The notes beneath the pieces were generated by a model. It was not told where the DNA came from. It searched no databases and worked only from the letters and a program-made list of their open reading frames with translations. Source: Desmodus rotundus (taxonomy: Eukaryota > Chordata > Mammalia > Chiroptera > Phyllostomidae). From it: DNA of 64,000 bases. The position numbers were made by a program, and so were the translations under genes. Shown piece after piece: positions 12,341-23,941 of the stretch; positions within the stretch are counted from its first letter, which is position 1, and each line of letters begins with the position of its first letter. Location: contig NC_071390.1 of NCBI RefSeq assembly GCF_022682495.2, positions 106,130,294-106,194,293 of the forward strand, written 5' to 3'.

Positions 12341-12984
12341 TTCAACAAATAGTTGATGAAAAGTGAACTAATTTATGATTTAAAGAATACCTCTTCACAT
12401 GTGCCTCTGTAACTTCTATTTTTTTTAAATATGCATGAAAGAAACATTTATACCTTTTTATTCACCGAAAGAGTCTTTATTGACTTTCTAACCACATAAT
12501 AATTTGTCCTCCTATTTATTTTAACTGTCACAATTGATTGTATTGGAAATTTTATTTATTAAGATTTCGTTTGGGTAAGAAATTTGATTAGCTATTCTTA
12601 AATTGATACAACTTGAATTGCTATAACTGATGAATATATATATATACTTATTATTTTTTAAAGTTATTTTCAAAATATTAATATACAATGTACTTTTTAA
12701 TAAAATTTTATCTTTTGTTACACTAAATCATTTCTTTGACATAAGGATTTTTTATCTGAAATCTTTGACTATTAACAATATTTAAGAAAATGATTAGGTG
12801 TAATAGAATGAAGAATCATCATTCAAAATTCATGCAAATTTCATAAGATATAGTAAGCCTTAAATAGATGGAACTTTGTGTTGAATTAGAAAGAATTCAA
12901 TTGTAGGTTATTCTTAACTTAAAGGCATTCGTATTTTATTGTTTCATGTGTACTTTTTTATTGTTTCCATGAATTTCTACATTA
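12341..12984. other. Unrecognised AT-rich sequence
   Basis: AT-rich DNA with no identifiable gene or repeat. There is a short TA run at about 12633-12645. Confidence 0.3.
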
Positions 12985-13100
12985 GAGTTGACCATTCAAC
13001 CATGTGGAGGTTAGGATTGCTGACCCCCACACAGGCAAAAATCCACATATAACTACAGTCAGCCCTCAACACTTGAAGATTCCCAACCACAAATGGAAAA
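12985..13100. mobile_element. Tigger/MER2-like DNA transposon scrap
   Basis: The block 'gagttgaccattcaaccatg' followed by 'gctgacccccacacaggc', 'aaaatccacatataact' and then 'cagtcagccctcaacacttg' resembles the ends of Tigger1/MER2-type elements, which read GTTGACCCTTGAACAAC and AAAATCCGCGTATAACT. It is short and diverged. Confidence 0.5.
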
Positions 13101-13189
13101 TCGTATTCATTCTACTCTGTAAATCCAGCTTGTTAAGTAGTAATGTTAGACCTAGATACAATTAATCCCTTGTTAGAGTCAGTTAAGGT

Positions 13190-13350
13190 CTTGAAGAACA
13201 TCTCATCTAATATTCTTTGCAGATGAGAAGTTCAAGTGTCAGAGCAGGAAGGTGATATGATTAAGGTCATGTCACACATTCATCAATGTGTGTCATCAGA
13301 ACAAAAATGTAAAACTCAGGCATTCCAGGCCATATTTATACTTGGTAGAT
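13190..13350 (+). mobile_element. Possible MIR SINE
   Basis: The run 'gatgagaagttcaagtgtca' followed by 'aaggtcatgtcacaca' resembles the MIR core (GATGAGGAAACTGAGGC... AAGGTCACACAG). No tRNA-like head is clear, so the call is tentative. Confidence 0.35.
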
Positions 13351-14564
13351 TCCCAGAGGCATTTAAAATAGCAAGATTAAAAGTCATTTTTCTTATATTT
13401 GCATCCACACCATTCGTTATTTTCCATAACAAGACAAAAAAAATCTTGCCTTGCAGCATGTTTAATAATACAAAAAATAAAAATAAGTAGATAAGCCTAC
13501 CATGGATAGAAATTTTTAAAATATTGGTAGTTTCTAAATTTAGAATGTAGATATTTCCCTTTGCATGAAATGAAGAGAGAGAAGCTGATAAAATTCAGAG
13601 AATGGGGCCAGATGACCCTCAGATATTCACTGTGGCCTAACCACCAACCATCTGTCTCACTAAGTAGTCTCATAGTCTTACATGAACAAAGTAGAATAGC
13701 AATATTAATCAAAGTGTCATGTGTTCAGTAGCTGTTATTTTTATCTTATAAGTTATGTGGAGCAGATTAGTAAATTGGGTGGGAACCTAATGAAATTGCT
13801 TCCAAAATACTTCCCAAAAAAGGGAAATATTCCCTTTCCCATTGATCCTGCAAAGCACAGAAGCCTGGGCCATAGACAAAGTCAAGTCACTCTAATCAAC
13901 ACTTATTTTAATATTACTGTTAGCTAATGTAGTCCCATTAAAGATCTAAAATTTAAGCAATCATGCTAAGTTTTCACTACTGTAAGGGAGAATGGGAGAT
14001 TGAGTGGAATCCAGTAAATTTGATAGGAATGTAAAGCTACATTTCTTAGAATAAATAAGATCTTGATAAATATTCATTGATGCTCCTTTTATTCATGATA
14101 GCAATTCATAACAATTGCAAAGAATAAAGTAAAAAGAGTAATTAGTGATGATTAGAATTCTCAAAATCATACACTCAGATGAAATGGAATATTTCTTTAG
14201 AAGTCTTCAAATGACAATTTTCTGAATTAGTTTTAAGTTTGCATGGCCTAGAATGATCTGAACCTATTTTACTGATTACTCATGCTGAGAGAATATAATT
14301 ATGATGATTCTAATATTGTTCAAAATAATTGCTGCAGCTCACCAAGTTCAACATAAACTTGCACTAATCTGAAACTATCTGGTGACAATGTGAAGAGATC
14401 ATGAACAAAGTCTAGAAGATATATTGATGTCAGACCTGATAACCAAGCTGAAAATCAGAGACAATGCTTCTGTGAGTAACTTGATACTGTTTTTGGACTG
14501 TGCAATTTGTCACCTTTCACAGAAATAGGCTCCTGCTTCATTATTTTTAAATATAGATTTTAGA
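13351..14564. other. Unrecognised sequence
   Basis: No gene or repeat family recognised. Short frames on both strands have no recognisable domain. Confidence 0.3.
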
Positions 14565-16001
14565 AGAGGATCCAAGATGAGTAGAAGTTACACTAACCTC
14601 CCCCCAGGACCAATCTGGAATTTCAATTAAATTGTGGAGAAATCACCCAGAACAAACAACTGAACACTAGCCAGAGAGAAGTCTTATAACCACTGACAGA
14701 AAAAAGTATCAACTTCAGCACAACAGGACTGGTAGGGAGTGCAGTGAAGACTCAAGAAGGCTGGCTGGGTGCCCACAGGTGGCAGTTGAAGAGATATTTA
14801 AGCAACTGTTTGGATTCCCCTGAGAAGTGAGGCGTCTAAACCCTAAGCTGGGATCCCCAGCCTAGAGCACCAGAGCCTGAAAAGTATACAAACAACATTC
14901 AGCAGTGAAAAGCAGCAGGGTTGCTCTCTGGCAGAGATGGATGGCTGGAGACACATAGAGTCACTTAAAGGGAAAAAGCATAAATTTTCATTTGCAGCCT
15001 CTTACTGTAGGCTCCTGCAAAGGGCGTGAGGGGGCAGACTGGACTAGAGATGCTTGAGGAGAAACTGGAGACAGAAGCTTTGGGGAGAGACCTGAGATAG
15101 TAGATTCTGGGAACCTAGTGCTGAGTCATCCCTCATACTGCAACAGCCATTCTGCTCAGGCACACCACTCCCCTCCTGGGGAACAATAGCCTTGCCTTGA
15201 GGAGGGATTCTACACTGCCCTGTGGTGCTTAAGCCAGACTGCTGAGTGCAGAGTGATTAGATTAACAACTGGAGGACTCAGCTACAGACAGTAGGTCCCT
15301 GGAAGTCTTGAACAGAATGCCCAAGGTCAGACAGGGTCACCATCTGACATCACCAGAGGCAGATCCAGAAAGAAAAAACAGTGGTAAATACTAGATGTTA
15401 CCAAGATGAAATCCTCCATGGTTTTCTCCATGATTTGCAATATTTTATTTTCTGAATAGCTTTTTAACATTCATTTCTTGTCCTTCAAGTTTGTGCTTTT
15501 TAAGCCACTAGATTTTATAATATAGTTTTTTCCATTTCACATATTTTGCCCCTAAGGACAATACCCTTACCCACTTTACCTTCTTTCCTCTTATTATTTT
15601 CACTTTAAATTTTCTTTTCTCCTTTGCTACGACTAGTTTTAATTCTGCACTCTAGCTATTTCTCCCCTCTCCAGCCTCTCAAAACCAATTTTCTCATCAA
15701 TGGTCATCTCACATTGTTTTTCCTGCTCTTGTAATTCCTGCATCCCCTCTCCACCTTTAGCAATCTTTGCTTGTTGGTTGTGGATAGTGTAGTTGTTGTT
15801 ACATTTTTTCAATTTTTATCTCTAGCTCCTCACTAATTTTGTATTTCAAATCTCAAATTTTACTGTTTCCCTCCCTACTCTTTTTTCATCCGATATTTTA
15901 ACTTTTCCCTGTCTTAGCCTGGTTTTCATTTCTCAATTTTACTACTCCTTCTCCCCCTGTCATCTCAAAATCACTTCTCTTTCCTCTAGACATCTCTTAA
16001 G

Positions 16002-16073
16002 CTTTCCTTCCTTCCTTCCTTCCTTCCTCCCTCCCTTTCTTTCTTTTTTTCTTTCTTTCTTTCTTCTTTTCCT
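16002..16073. repeat. (TTCC)n/(TTTC)n pyrimidine microsatellite
   Basis: An array of TTCC units grades into TTTC units within the 5' UTR of the long L1. It probably expanded after insertion. Confidence 0.85.
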
Positions 16074-16809
16074 CTTATTCCTACCTCACCTACATTAATT
16101 TTAGCTCACTTGTTTTTGATAGTGCTATGGTGGGCCTTTCTCTCCAATTCAGTTCATATTTTTTTATTATTTATTTACTCTATTTTCTTTTTATTTCTCT
16201 CTCACTTTATTTTAATTTCTGTTTAAACTTAATACTATAAATTTCCCTTCTCATACTCCATTTCCCCTTCTTCAATCCCTTTTTTATTTATGATGGAAAC
16301 TTTACTTTCTCCCTTTGTATTACCCCAATTCTCTACTCTTATTAGTGCTCCTCCTCCTACACTCTCAAAATCATTTTTTAGTAGGTCATCTCATATTTAC
16401 TCTCCTTTCTTATAATAGTCTTACTCTCTTTACACCCTCATTAATACTGGTTCATTTGCTGTAGATAGTGGGTTGCAGATGGGAGTTATTTTTGTGGGTG
16501 TGGGTTTGTTTCCTGGCCTTTGTGGTTTTGTTCTGGTAGCACCTGCACAGCAGCATACAAGACATGGTGGGCAGAGAGACACTCAGTCACCTAGGCGCAG
16601 GGAAGGACCCACCATAGAATGACCAAAAACAATTAAAACCCAATTACATTCATAGAGCCAACATAAACAGTATCCCAAGAGCATCAAGTTCAGGAAATCA
16701 AGGAGACTGCACCACTGAATCACACAGATTTGCTACCATAGAAGTTTATACCACAAAGATAGGGAGTCAAAGCAGATCAATTTAAGAAACAGAAGCAAAC
16801 AAGAAGAGT

Positions 16810-17745
16810 GTCCTCAAAAAATGGGAAGACAAAGAAACAACCCCCTAATTGAAAGGAATGGAGGAATTCCCAGAAAGAGTGTTAAATGAAATAAGGCAAA
16901 TCAATGATCAGATACTGAGTTCAAAACAATGGTTATAAGGAAGCTCAATGAGCTCAGTGAGAATTACAAAAAACTACAAGGATACTACAAGAAACTTACT
17001 GCAAACTACATGCATGAAAAAGGACATAGAAACTATCAACAAGAGACAGGAGGAAATGAAGAATACAATTTCTGAACTGAAGAACACAGTAGAAGAAGTC
17101 AAAAGCAAGCTAGATAAAGCAGAGGATCCAATCAGCGAGCTGGAGGAGGACAAAGTAGAAGAAAAACTCCCAGAAAGAGCAAGTAAAAGAAAAAAGAATC
17201 AAAATGAATGAAAAGAGTTTAAAGGAATTGTAGTACAATGTGTAACATCATAATATCCATAAAATAGGGATACCAGAAACAGAGGAAGAGGAGCAGGGGA
17301 TAGAAAACCTGTTTCAAAAAATAATAATGGAAAACCTCCCTAATTTGTTGAGAAAAAGTCACACACGTCCAGGAAACACAGAGAGTCCTAATCAAGAGGG
17401 TCACAAAGAGAGCCATTCCAAGACACTTCATAATTAAAATGGCAAATTTCAAAGACAAAGAGAGAATCTTAAAGGCAGTAAGGGAGGAACAGGAAGTAAC
17501 ACACAGGAGAACCCCGATATGGCTAGCAGCTGACTTCTGAACAAAAACACTACAAGCCAAAAGAGAATGGCAAGAAATATCCCAAATAATGAAAAGCAAT
17601 GGCCTGCAACCAAGACTACTCTACCCAGCAAGGTTCTCAATTAAAATGGAAGGCCCAATAAGGAGTTTCCCAGACAAAGGCTAAAATAATTCACCTTCAC
17701 CAAACCAGCACTGCAAGATATGTTAAAGGGATTGCTTTAAGAAGA
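16810..17745 (+). pseudogene. L1 ORF1 (ORF1p), degenerate
   Basis: The 87-codon open block at 16948-17211 is the coiled-coil part of ORF1p, with heptad-like stretches such as ETINKRQEEMKNTISELKNT and VEEVKSKLDKAEDPISELEE. Downstream in other frames come the RNA-binding domain equivalents ('gaaaacctgtttcaaaaaat', 'ccaagacacttcataattaa', 'gagagaatcttaaaggcagt') and 'ctctacccagcaaggttctc' near 17620. At least three frame or stop defects separate these blocks, so no functional ORF1p can be made. Confidence 0.75.
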
Positions 17746-17799
17746 TGAAGAAAAAGAGTGAGAGAGAGAGGTGAACACAAGTACAAAAGGAGAAAATAA

Positions 17800-20575
17800 G
17801 TACCTATCAATAATAACCTTAAATGTAAGTGAATTAAATGCTCCAATCAAAAGACATAGGGTAGGTGAATGGATATGAAAACATGACCCACATATATGCT
17901 GCCTACAAGAGACCCACCTCATAACAAAAACCTACACAGACTGAAAGTGAAGGGTTGGAAAAATATTATAAACAAATGGACAGGGGAAAAAAAGTTGGGG
18001 TAGCAATATTCATATCAGACAAAATAGACTTCAAAAGAAGGGCCATAAAGAGAGATGCAGAAAGCCACTTCATAATACTCAAAGGAAGAATCCACCAAGA
18101 AGACATAAACATTATAAATATATGTGCACCCAACATAGGAGCACCCAGAAATATAAGAAAAATCTTGGAGGATATAAAAAAAGATATAGACAGCAACACA
18201 ATTATAGTAGCAGATTTTAACACCCCACTGCCAACAATGGATAGATCTTCCAAACAAAATAGGAAGGATATTATGGAACTGAATGATGCATTTGATCATA
18301 TAGACTTAACTGATGTATATAGGTCCTTTCATCCCAAAGAAGCAAAATACACATTCTTTTCAAATGCACCTAGAACACTTTGAAAGAGAGACTACATGAT
18401 AGGATACAAAACAAGCCTCAACAAATTCAAGAAATTTGAAATCATACCAAGCATTTTCCTGGACCACAAGTGCCTGAAACTAGAATTCATCCTCAAGGAA
18501 AAAATCTCAAAAACATTCAAACTTATGGAGACCAAATAGCATGTTATTAAACAATGAATGGGTTAAAAATGAGATCCAAGAAGAAATCAAAACGTTTCTG
18601 GAAACAAATGAAAATGAAGACACAATAGCGCAAAACCTATGGGACACAGCAAAGGCAGTCCTGAGAGGGAAGTTCATAGCAATACAGGCCTACCTTAAAA
18701 AATGGAAACATTTCAAATAAACAACCTAACTCTACATCTACAAGAACTGGCAGAACAACAACAAACAAAGCCCAGAGCGAGTAGAAGGAAGGAAATAACC
18801 AAGATCAGAGCAGAATTAAATGACATAGAGACTTAAAGAACAATCCAAAGGATCAATAAATACAGAGCCTAGTTCTTTGAAAAGATAAACAAAATTGAAA
18901 AACCTTTAACAAGACTCATCAAGAAAAAAAAGAGAGATGATCCAAATAAATTCAGAAATGAAAGAGGAGAGATTACAACAGATATCACAGAAATAGAAAG
19001 TATTGTAAGAAATTACTACGAACAACTATACGCCAAGAAATTTGAAAACCTGGATGAAATGGATACATTTCTAGAAAAATATAATCTTCCAAAACTGAAT
19101 CAAGAAGAAGCAGAAAGCCTGAACAGACCAATAACAGCTAATGAAACTGAAGTAGTAATCAGAAAACTCCTGGCACGCAAAAGCCCTGGACCAGACAGTT
19201 TCACAGGAGAATTTTACAAAGTATTTAAGGAAGAGCTAACCCCTATCCTTCACAGACTATCCCAAAAAATACAAGAGGAAGGAAGACTCCCAAACTCTTT
19301 TTATGAAGCCAGCATCATCCTAATCCCCAAACCAGATAAAGACACAACAAAGAAAGAAAACTACAAGCCAACATTGCTGATGAACATAGATGCTAAAATC
19401 CTCAAAAAAATATTGGCAAACCGCATCCAGCAATACATTAAAAAGATCATACACCGTGACCAAGTGGGATTCAACCCGGGAATGCATGGATGGTACCATA
19501 TTCACAAATCAATAAGCATAATACACTAAATAAACAAAAGGAAAGACAAAATTCACATGATCATATCAATAGATACAGAAAAAGCATTTGATAAGGTACA
19601 GCACCCATTTATGATAAAACACTCAGCAAAGTGGACGTAGAGGGAGCAATCCTCAGCATAATGAAGGCCATATACAAGAAACCTAGAGCCAATATTGTAT
19701 TCAATGGGCAAAAACTAAACGCTTTTCCACTAAGACCAGGAACAAGGGTGTCCCCTTTCACCACTTCTATTCAACATAGTATTGCAAGTTCTACCTATAG
19801 TGATCATACAAGGAAAAGAAATAAAAGGCATCCAAAATGGAAGGAGGAAGTAAAACAATCATTGTTTGCAGACAACATGATAGTGTACATAGAACACACT
19901 GTAGACTTCACCAAAAAAAAAAAAACTACTCCACCTAGTAAGTGAATTTGGCAAATCAGTGGGATATAAAGTCAATATTCAAAAATCGAAGGCATTTTTG
20001 TATATCAACAACAAAATATCAGGAACAGAAATTAGGAAAAGAATCCCATTTGCTAAAGTGACAAGAAAAATAAAGTACCTAGGAATAAACCTAACCAAGG
20101 AGGTAAAAGACCTGTACTCAGAAAACTACACAACACTGAAGAAAGATATTTAGGAAGACACAAATAAATGGAAGCATATACCACCATGTTTATGAATTGG
20201 AAGAATTAATGTCATCAAAATGTCCATACTACCCAAAGCAATTTATAGATTCAACACAATCACTATTAACATACCAATGATATATTTCACAGGTATAGAA
20301 CAAATATTTCTTAAATTCATATGGAATCATAAACCACCTTGAATAGCCTCAGCAATTTTGAGAAAAAAGAACAAAATAAGAGGGATCACAATACCTGATA
20401 TCAAACTATATTTCAAGCCACAGTCTGGTAGTGGCTTAGGAACAGACACATAGATCAATGGAACAGAATAGCAAATCCAGAAATAAACCCATGTCAATAT
20501 GGTCAATTAATATTTGACAAATGGGACCAAAGCATAAAATGGAGTAAAAATAGCCTTTTAACAAACGGTGTTGGG
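17800..20575 (+). pseudogene. L1 ORF2: endonuclease and reverse transcriptase, degenerate
   Basis: ORF2p is the L1 endonuclease/reverse transcriptase that carries out target-primed reverse transcription. The AP-endonuclease-like block at 17955-18383 shows VGVAIFISDKIDF, INICAPN and VADFNTPL. The last replaces the usual GDFN motif, with alanine for glycine. The reverse transcriptase block at 19059-19529 shows [15 protein letters not shown] and [16 protein letters not shown]. The catalytic FADD motif is seen at 19865-19876 as FADN, so one catalytic aspartate is replaced by asparagine. Stops occur at 18381-18383, 19527-19529 and elsewhere. The frame continues after the nested insertion at 20989. 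Confidence 0.8.
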
Positions 20576-20975
20576 GAGTTACCTAAGAAAAAGAAGATCA
20601 AAAATTGGAACAGTAAAAATGACAGCAAACTCACAGTTATTAACGGCCACACATAAAACAAAAACGAGAGCAAACTAGGCAAACAACTAGAACATGAGGG
20701 TTGTCATTAAGGGAGTGGGAGGGGGAGAGAGGGGGAAAGGTACAGAGAATAAGTAGCATAGATGATAGGTGGAAAATAGACAGGGGGAGGGTAAAAATAG
20801 TGTAGGAAATGTAGAAGCCAAAGAGCTTATAAGTATGACCTATGGACATGAACTATAGGGGGGGAATGTGGGAGGGAGGGGGGTAGGCAGGATGGAGTGG
20901 AGTGGGGGGGGAAATGGGACAACTGTAATAGCATAATCAATAAATATATTAAAAAAAAAAGAAAAAAAAAAAAAA
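20576..20975 (+). mobile_element. HAL1-like 3' end nested in the L1
   Basis: A roughly 400-bp insert interrupts L1 ORF2 and is flanked by a perfect 13-bp target duplication, aaacggtgttggg, at 20563-20575 and 20976-20988. The insert starts at 'gagttacctaagaaaaagaa', the stop-codon region of a half-L1 ORF1. It runs through a G-rich 3' UTR to 'gcataatcaataaatatatt' and a long A-rich tail. The same 3' UTR occurs antisense at 34750-35153. The copy has no coding part and must postdate the host L1. Confidence 0.85.
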
Positions 20976-20988
20976 AAACGGTGTTGGG

Positions 20989-21707
20989 AGATCTGGACAA
21001 CTATATGCAAAAACAAAAAAAACCCCAAGCAAACAAAAACAAAACTGAAACTGGACCACCCACTTAAACCATACACAAAAATAAACTCGAGATGGATAAA
21101 AGACTTAAATATAAGTCGATAACATAAAAGTCCTGGAGGAGAACAAAAGCAAGAAAATCTCAGTCCATGCAGCAATGTTTCCACTGATGTGTCCCCTAGA
21201 GCAAGGGATATAAAGGAAAGAGTAAACAATTGGGACTTCATCTAATTAAAAAGCTTCTGCATGGCTAAAAAAAGCATCGGCAAAATATATTCACCAGTGA
21301 TACCTTGGGCGAGGGTCTGATCTCCAAAACATAGAGAACACACACGACTCCACAATCCAAGGAAGACAAACAATCCAATTAAAAAATGGGCAAAAGATCT
21401 GAACAGAGACTTCTCCAAAGAGGACATACACAGGGCCCAGAGACTTGTGAAAGGATGCTCAGCATCACTAGCCATCAGAGAGGTGCAAATTAAAACCACA
21501 ATGAGGTAGCACTTCACACCAGTCAGAATGGCCATCATAAGCAAATCAACAAACAGCAAGTCCTAGGGAGGTTGTGGAGAAAAGGGAACCCTAGCACACT
21601 GTTGGTGTGAATGCAGACTGGTGCAGTCACTGTGGAAAACTGTATGGAATTTCCTCAAAAAACTAAAAATGGAACTGCCTTCCACTTTGTAGTTCCACTG
21701 CCGGGCT
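20989..21707 (+). pseudogene. L1 ORF2 C-terminal part (continuation)
   Basis: The ORF2 sequence resumes after the nested insertion ('gatctggacaactatatgca', then 'aaaataaactcgagatggat'). It continues through the C-terminal region ('aatgggcaaaagatctgaac', 'gccatcagagaggtgcaaat'). It ends abruptly at a palindromic junction near 21707. Comparison with 22740-23100 shows good similarity but several stops. Confidence 0.8.
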
Positions 21708-22000
21708 CTGATCTAGGCTCAGAGCCTAGATCTGGGCTATTCTAGGCTCTGATCTCTGTGCAGGAGTCTTCCTAATAGCCCTGTTCCCAGATTGGCTGGA
21801 TCATAACATTCACAATATCCCAGTTTCCTGCTCTCTTCTCCTCACCAAATTTTGATGTGGCTTTTGTCCTCATGTGTGCTGCATGACAATTTTAAGATGC
21901 CTTTTCATCTGCAGCATCATGTGTATATTCAAGGCAGACAGAGGAAAGAAAGAGGGTCGGTGCCTATATAAGGCAAGCAAATATATCCCCCAAATCCTTG
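21708..22000. other. Sequence after L1 breakpoint, unrecognised
   Basis: The first 50 bases contain a hairpin of 11-bp arms, gatctaggctc and gagcctagatc, with a one-base loop. A further copy of 'ctaggctctgatct' follows. The rest is unrecognised. Confidence 0.45.
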
Positions 22001-22199
22001 CAGGGATATCTAAACTTTTGGCATCTTTGGGCCTCGATGGAAAAAGAAGAGTCGTCTGGGGCTACACGTTAAATACACAAACACTAAAAAGCAAAAAAAA
22101 TCTCATACTGTTTTAAGTAAATTTACGATTTTGTGTTGGACCTCATTCATAGCCTCTCTGGGCCACATGAGGCCCATGGGCTGCCACTGGACACCACTG
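22001..22199 (+). mobile_element. hAT-like nonautonomous element, apparently complete
   Basis: The element starts 'cagggatatctaaacttttg' and ends 'ctggacaccactg'. The two ends are imperfectly inverted (CAG.G.T.TC at the left; CAGTGGTGTCCAG when the right end is reverse-complemented). The internal sequence has two GGCC-rich stretches and an A-rich centre. The right half is shared with 1-122. No obvious 8-bp target duplication survives. With no coding sequence it would have relied on a hAT transposase in trans. Confidence 0.65.
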
Positions 22200-22721
22200 C
22201 TTAGAGCTTTTGACTCACATCTTTTTGGCCAGAACTTTGCTGTAAATGAATCAGAAAAATGAACATTTTATCTAGACATACAGCTTTCTCAAACAATATT
22301 GAGGTTTAGCTATCAATAAAGAGGGAAAGAAGATATATTGCACATGCAACCAACAGTGTTTGCTGGGTAATTGATGAGAAAGACAGTGTTGTTACAAAAT
22401 GATAGAATTGAATAATATTATCTTATATAAGAACAATTTCTTCTTACCTGACATTAAGATCAAATTCAAAACGGTCTCTCTTCTTTATATACTTGAAAAG
22501 CTATGTTGACCTGAATTATCTTTCTTCTCGTAGAATTCCCTTGATTCTCAATCCAAATTTATCTGTTTCAATAAAACTACATGAATTTCTGCAATAACAT
22601 ATCTAAAAAGTAATCTTAAAACAGTAATTATAATGATTTACAATGTCGATCCACAAAAAAGTTTAAGTAATCTCCATACCCAAAACAGGGGTTGGCCCAG
22701 TAACTAAGAGAACAATCATCT
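22200..22721. other. Unrecognised sequence
   Basis: AT-rich DNA with no recognised gene or repeat between the hAT-like element and the young L1. Confidence 0.3.
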
Positions 22722-22739
22722 AAAAGAATTACATATAGC

Positions 22740-23676
22740 ATCTCCAAAATATATAAAGAACTCACACGACTCCACTCCAGGAAGACAAACAACCCAATTA
22801 AAAAATGGGCAAAGGACTTGAACAGACACTTCTCCAAGGAAGACATACAGAGGGCCCAGAGACATATGAGAAGATGCTCAGCATCACTAGCCATCAGAGA
22901 GATGCAAATTAAAACCACAATGAGGTACCATCTCACACCAGTCAGAGTGGCCAACATAAACAAATCCACAAACAAATGTTGGAGAGAATGCGGAGAAAAG
23001 GGAACCCTAGTGCACCCACTGTTGGTGGGAATGCAGACTGGTGAGGCCACTGTGGAAAACAGTATGGAATTTCCTCAGAAAACTAAAAATGGAACTGCCC
23101 TTTGACCCAGCAATTCCGCTGCTGGGATTATACCCTAAGAGCCCTGAAACACCAATCCAAAAGAACCTGTGCACCCCAATGTTCATAGCAGCACAATTTA
23201 CAATAGCCAAGTACTGGAAGCAACCTAAGTGCCCATCAGCAAACGAGTGGATCCAAAAACTATGGTATATTTACACAATGGAATTCTATGCAGCAGAGAG
23301 AAAGAAGGAGCTTATACCCTTTGCAACAGCGTTGATGGAACTGGAGAGCATTATGTTAAGTGAAATAAGCCAGACGGTGAGGGACAAATACCATATGATC
23401 TCACCTTTAACTGGAACATAATAAATAGAAGAAAAAAAAAGGAAACAAAATATAACCAGAGACATTGAAGTTAAGAACAATCTAACAATGGACAGGGGTG
23501 AGTGGGGAGGGGACAGTGAGGAGAGGGGATTACAGGAACTACTATAAAGGACACATGGACCAAATCAAGGGGAAGGGTGGAGGTGGGGGAGGGAGGGGGG
23601 TTTGGCTGGAGTGGGGTGGAGGGATGGGGAGAAAAGGCACACAACTGTAATTGAATAACAATAAAAACTTTTAAAA
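22740..23676 (+). mobile_element. Young 5'-truncated LINE-1 with target-site duplication
   Basis: An 18-bp perfect duplication, aaaagaattacatatagc, flanks the insert at 22722-22739 and 23677-23694. The insert covers the last ~700 bp of ORF2 and a G-rich 3' UTR ending 'caataaaaacttttaaaaaa'. The low divergence of the duplication and the intact frame at 23041-23421 suggest this is one of the younger L1 copies here. The apparent minus-strand frames over it are antisense shadows. Confidence 0.92.
23041..23421 (+). pseudogene. L1 ORF2p C-terminal fragment
   Basis: The 126-codon frame ends at the natural ORF2 stop region. It contains [20 protein letters not shown], then [40 protein letters not shown] and LESIMLSEISQTVRDKYHMI. 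This is the conserved C-terminal segment downstream of the reverse transcriptase. The start is artificial because the element is 5'-truncated, so no functional protein results. Confidence 0.85.
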
Positions 23677-23823
23677 AAAGAATTACATATAGCCATTAAA
23701 ATGTAAATACACTTGAAAATAAACTGATGAGCTAAACAGGCACTCATAATCGGTTTCATCAGCAATGGTAGAGATTTAATAAGATAATCAATGCAATCAA
23801 TGTTAAATAGATATGGCTATATA

Positions 23824-23939
23824 CAATGTGTGGCAAAAGTAGGTTTACAGTTGTTTGTATGGAAAATAATGCAATAATTAATAAATAATAATATGCTCTG
23901 TTCTGCATACTATTGAAAGCTTACATTTGCTCTACCCTG
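23824..23939. mobile_element. 116-bp mariner-type MITE
   Basis: The ends are inverted repeats of about 25 bp. The left begins caatgtgtggcaaaagtagg. The right, reverse-complemented, begins cagggtagagcaaatgtaag. The element is flanked by TA on both sides (23822-23823 and 23940-23941), the target preference of Tc1/mariner elements. The interior is AT-rich and non-coding. Elements with GGCAAAAGTAGGTTTACA ends are, to my knowledge, a common nonautonomous mariner group in vesper bats. Confidence 0.8.
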
Positions 23940-23941
23940 TA

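Larger units (their letters stand above)
14565..21707 (+). mobile_element. Long LINE-1 with 5' UTR, ORF1 and broken ORF2
   Basis: This is the longest L1 in the window, about 6.7 kb once the nested insertion at 20576-20975 is removed. The 5' UTR runs from 'gaggatccaagatgag' at about 14565 to about 16800. It includes a pyrimidine-rich half (about 15430-16430) with a (TTCC)n tract. ORF1 is at about 16810-17740 and ORF2 starts near 17800. ORF2 contains endonuclease, reverse-transcriptase and C-terminal blocks but has many stops and frameshifts. The element breaks off near 21707, inside the region equivalent to 23090-23130 of the younger L1 copy, so the last ORF2 codons and 3' UTR are missing. Confidence 0.85.
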
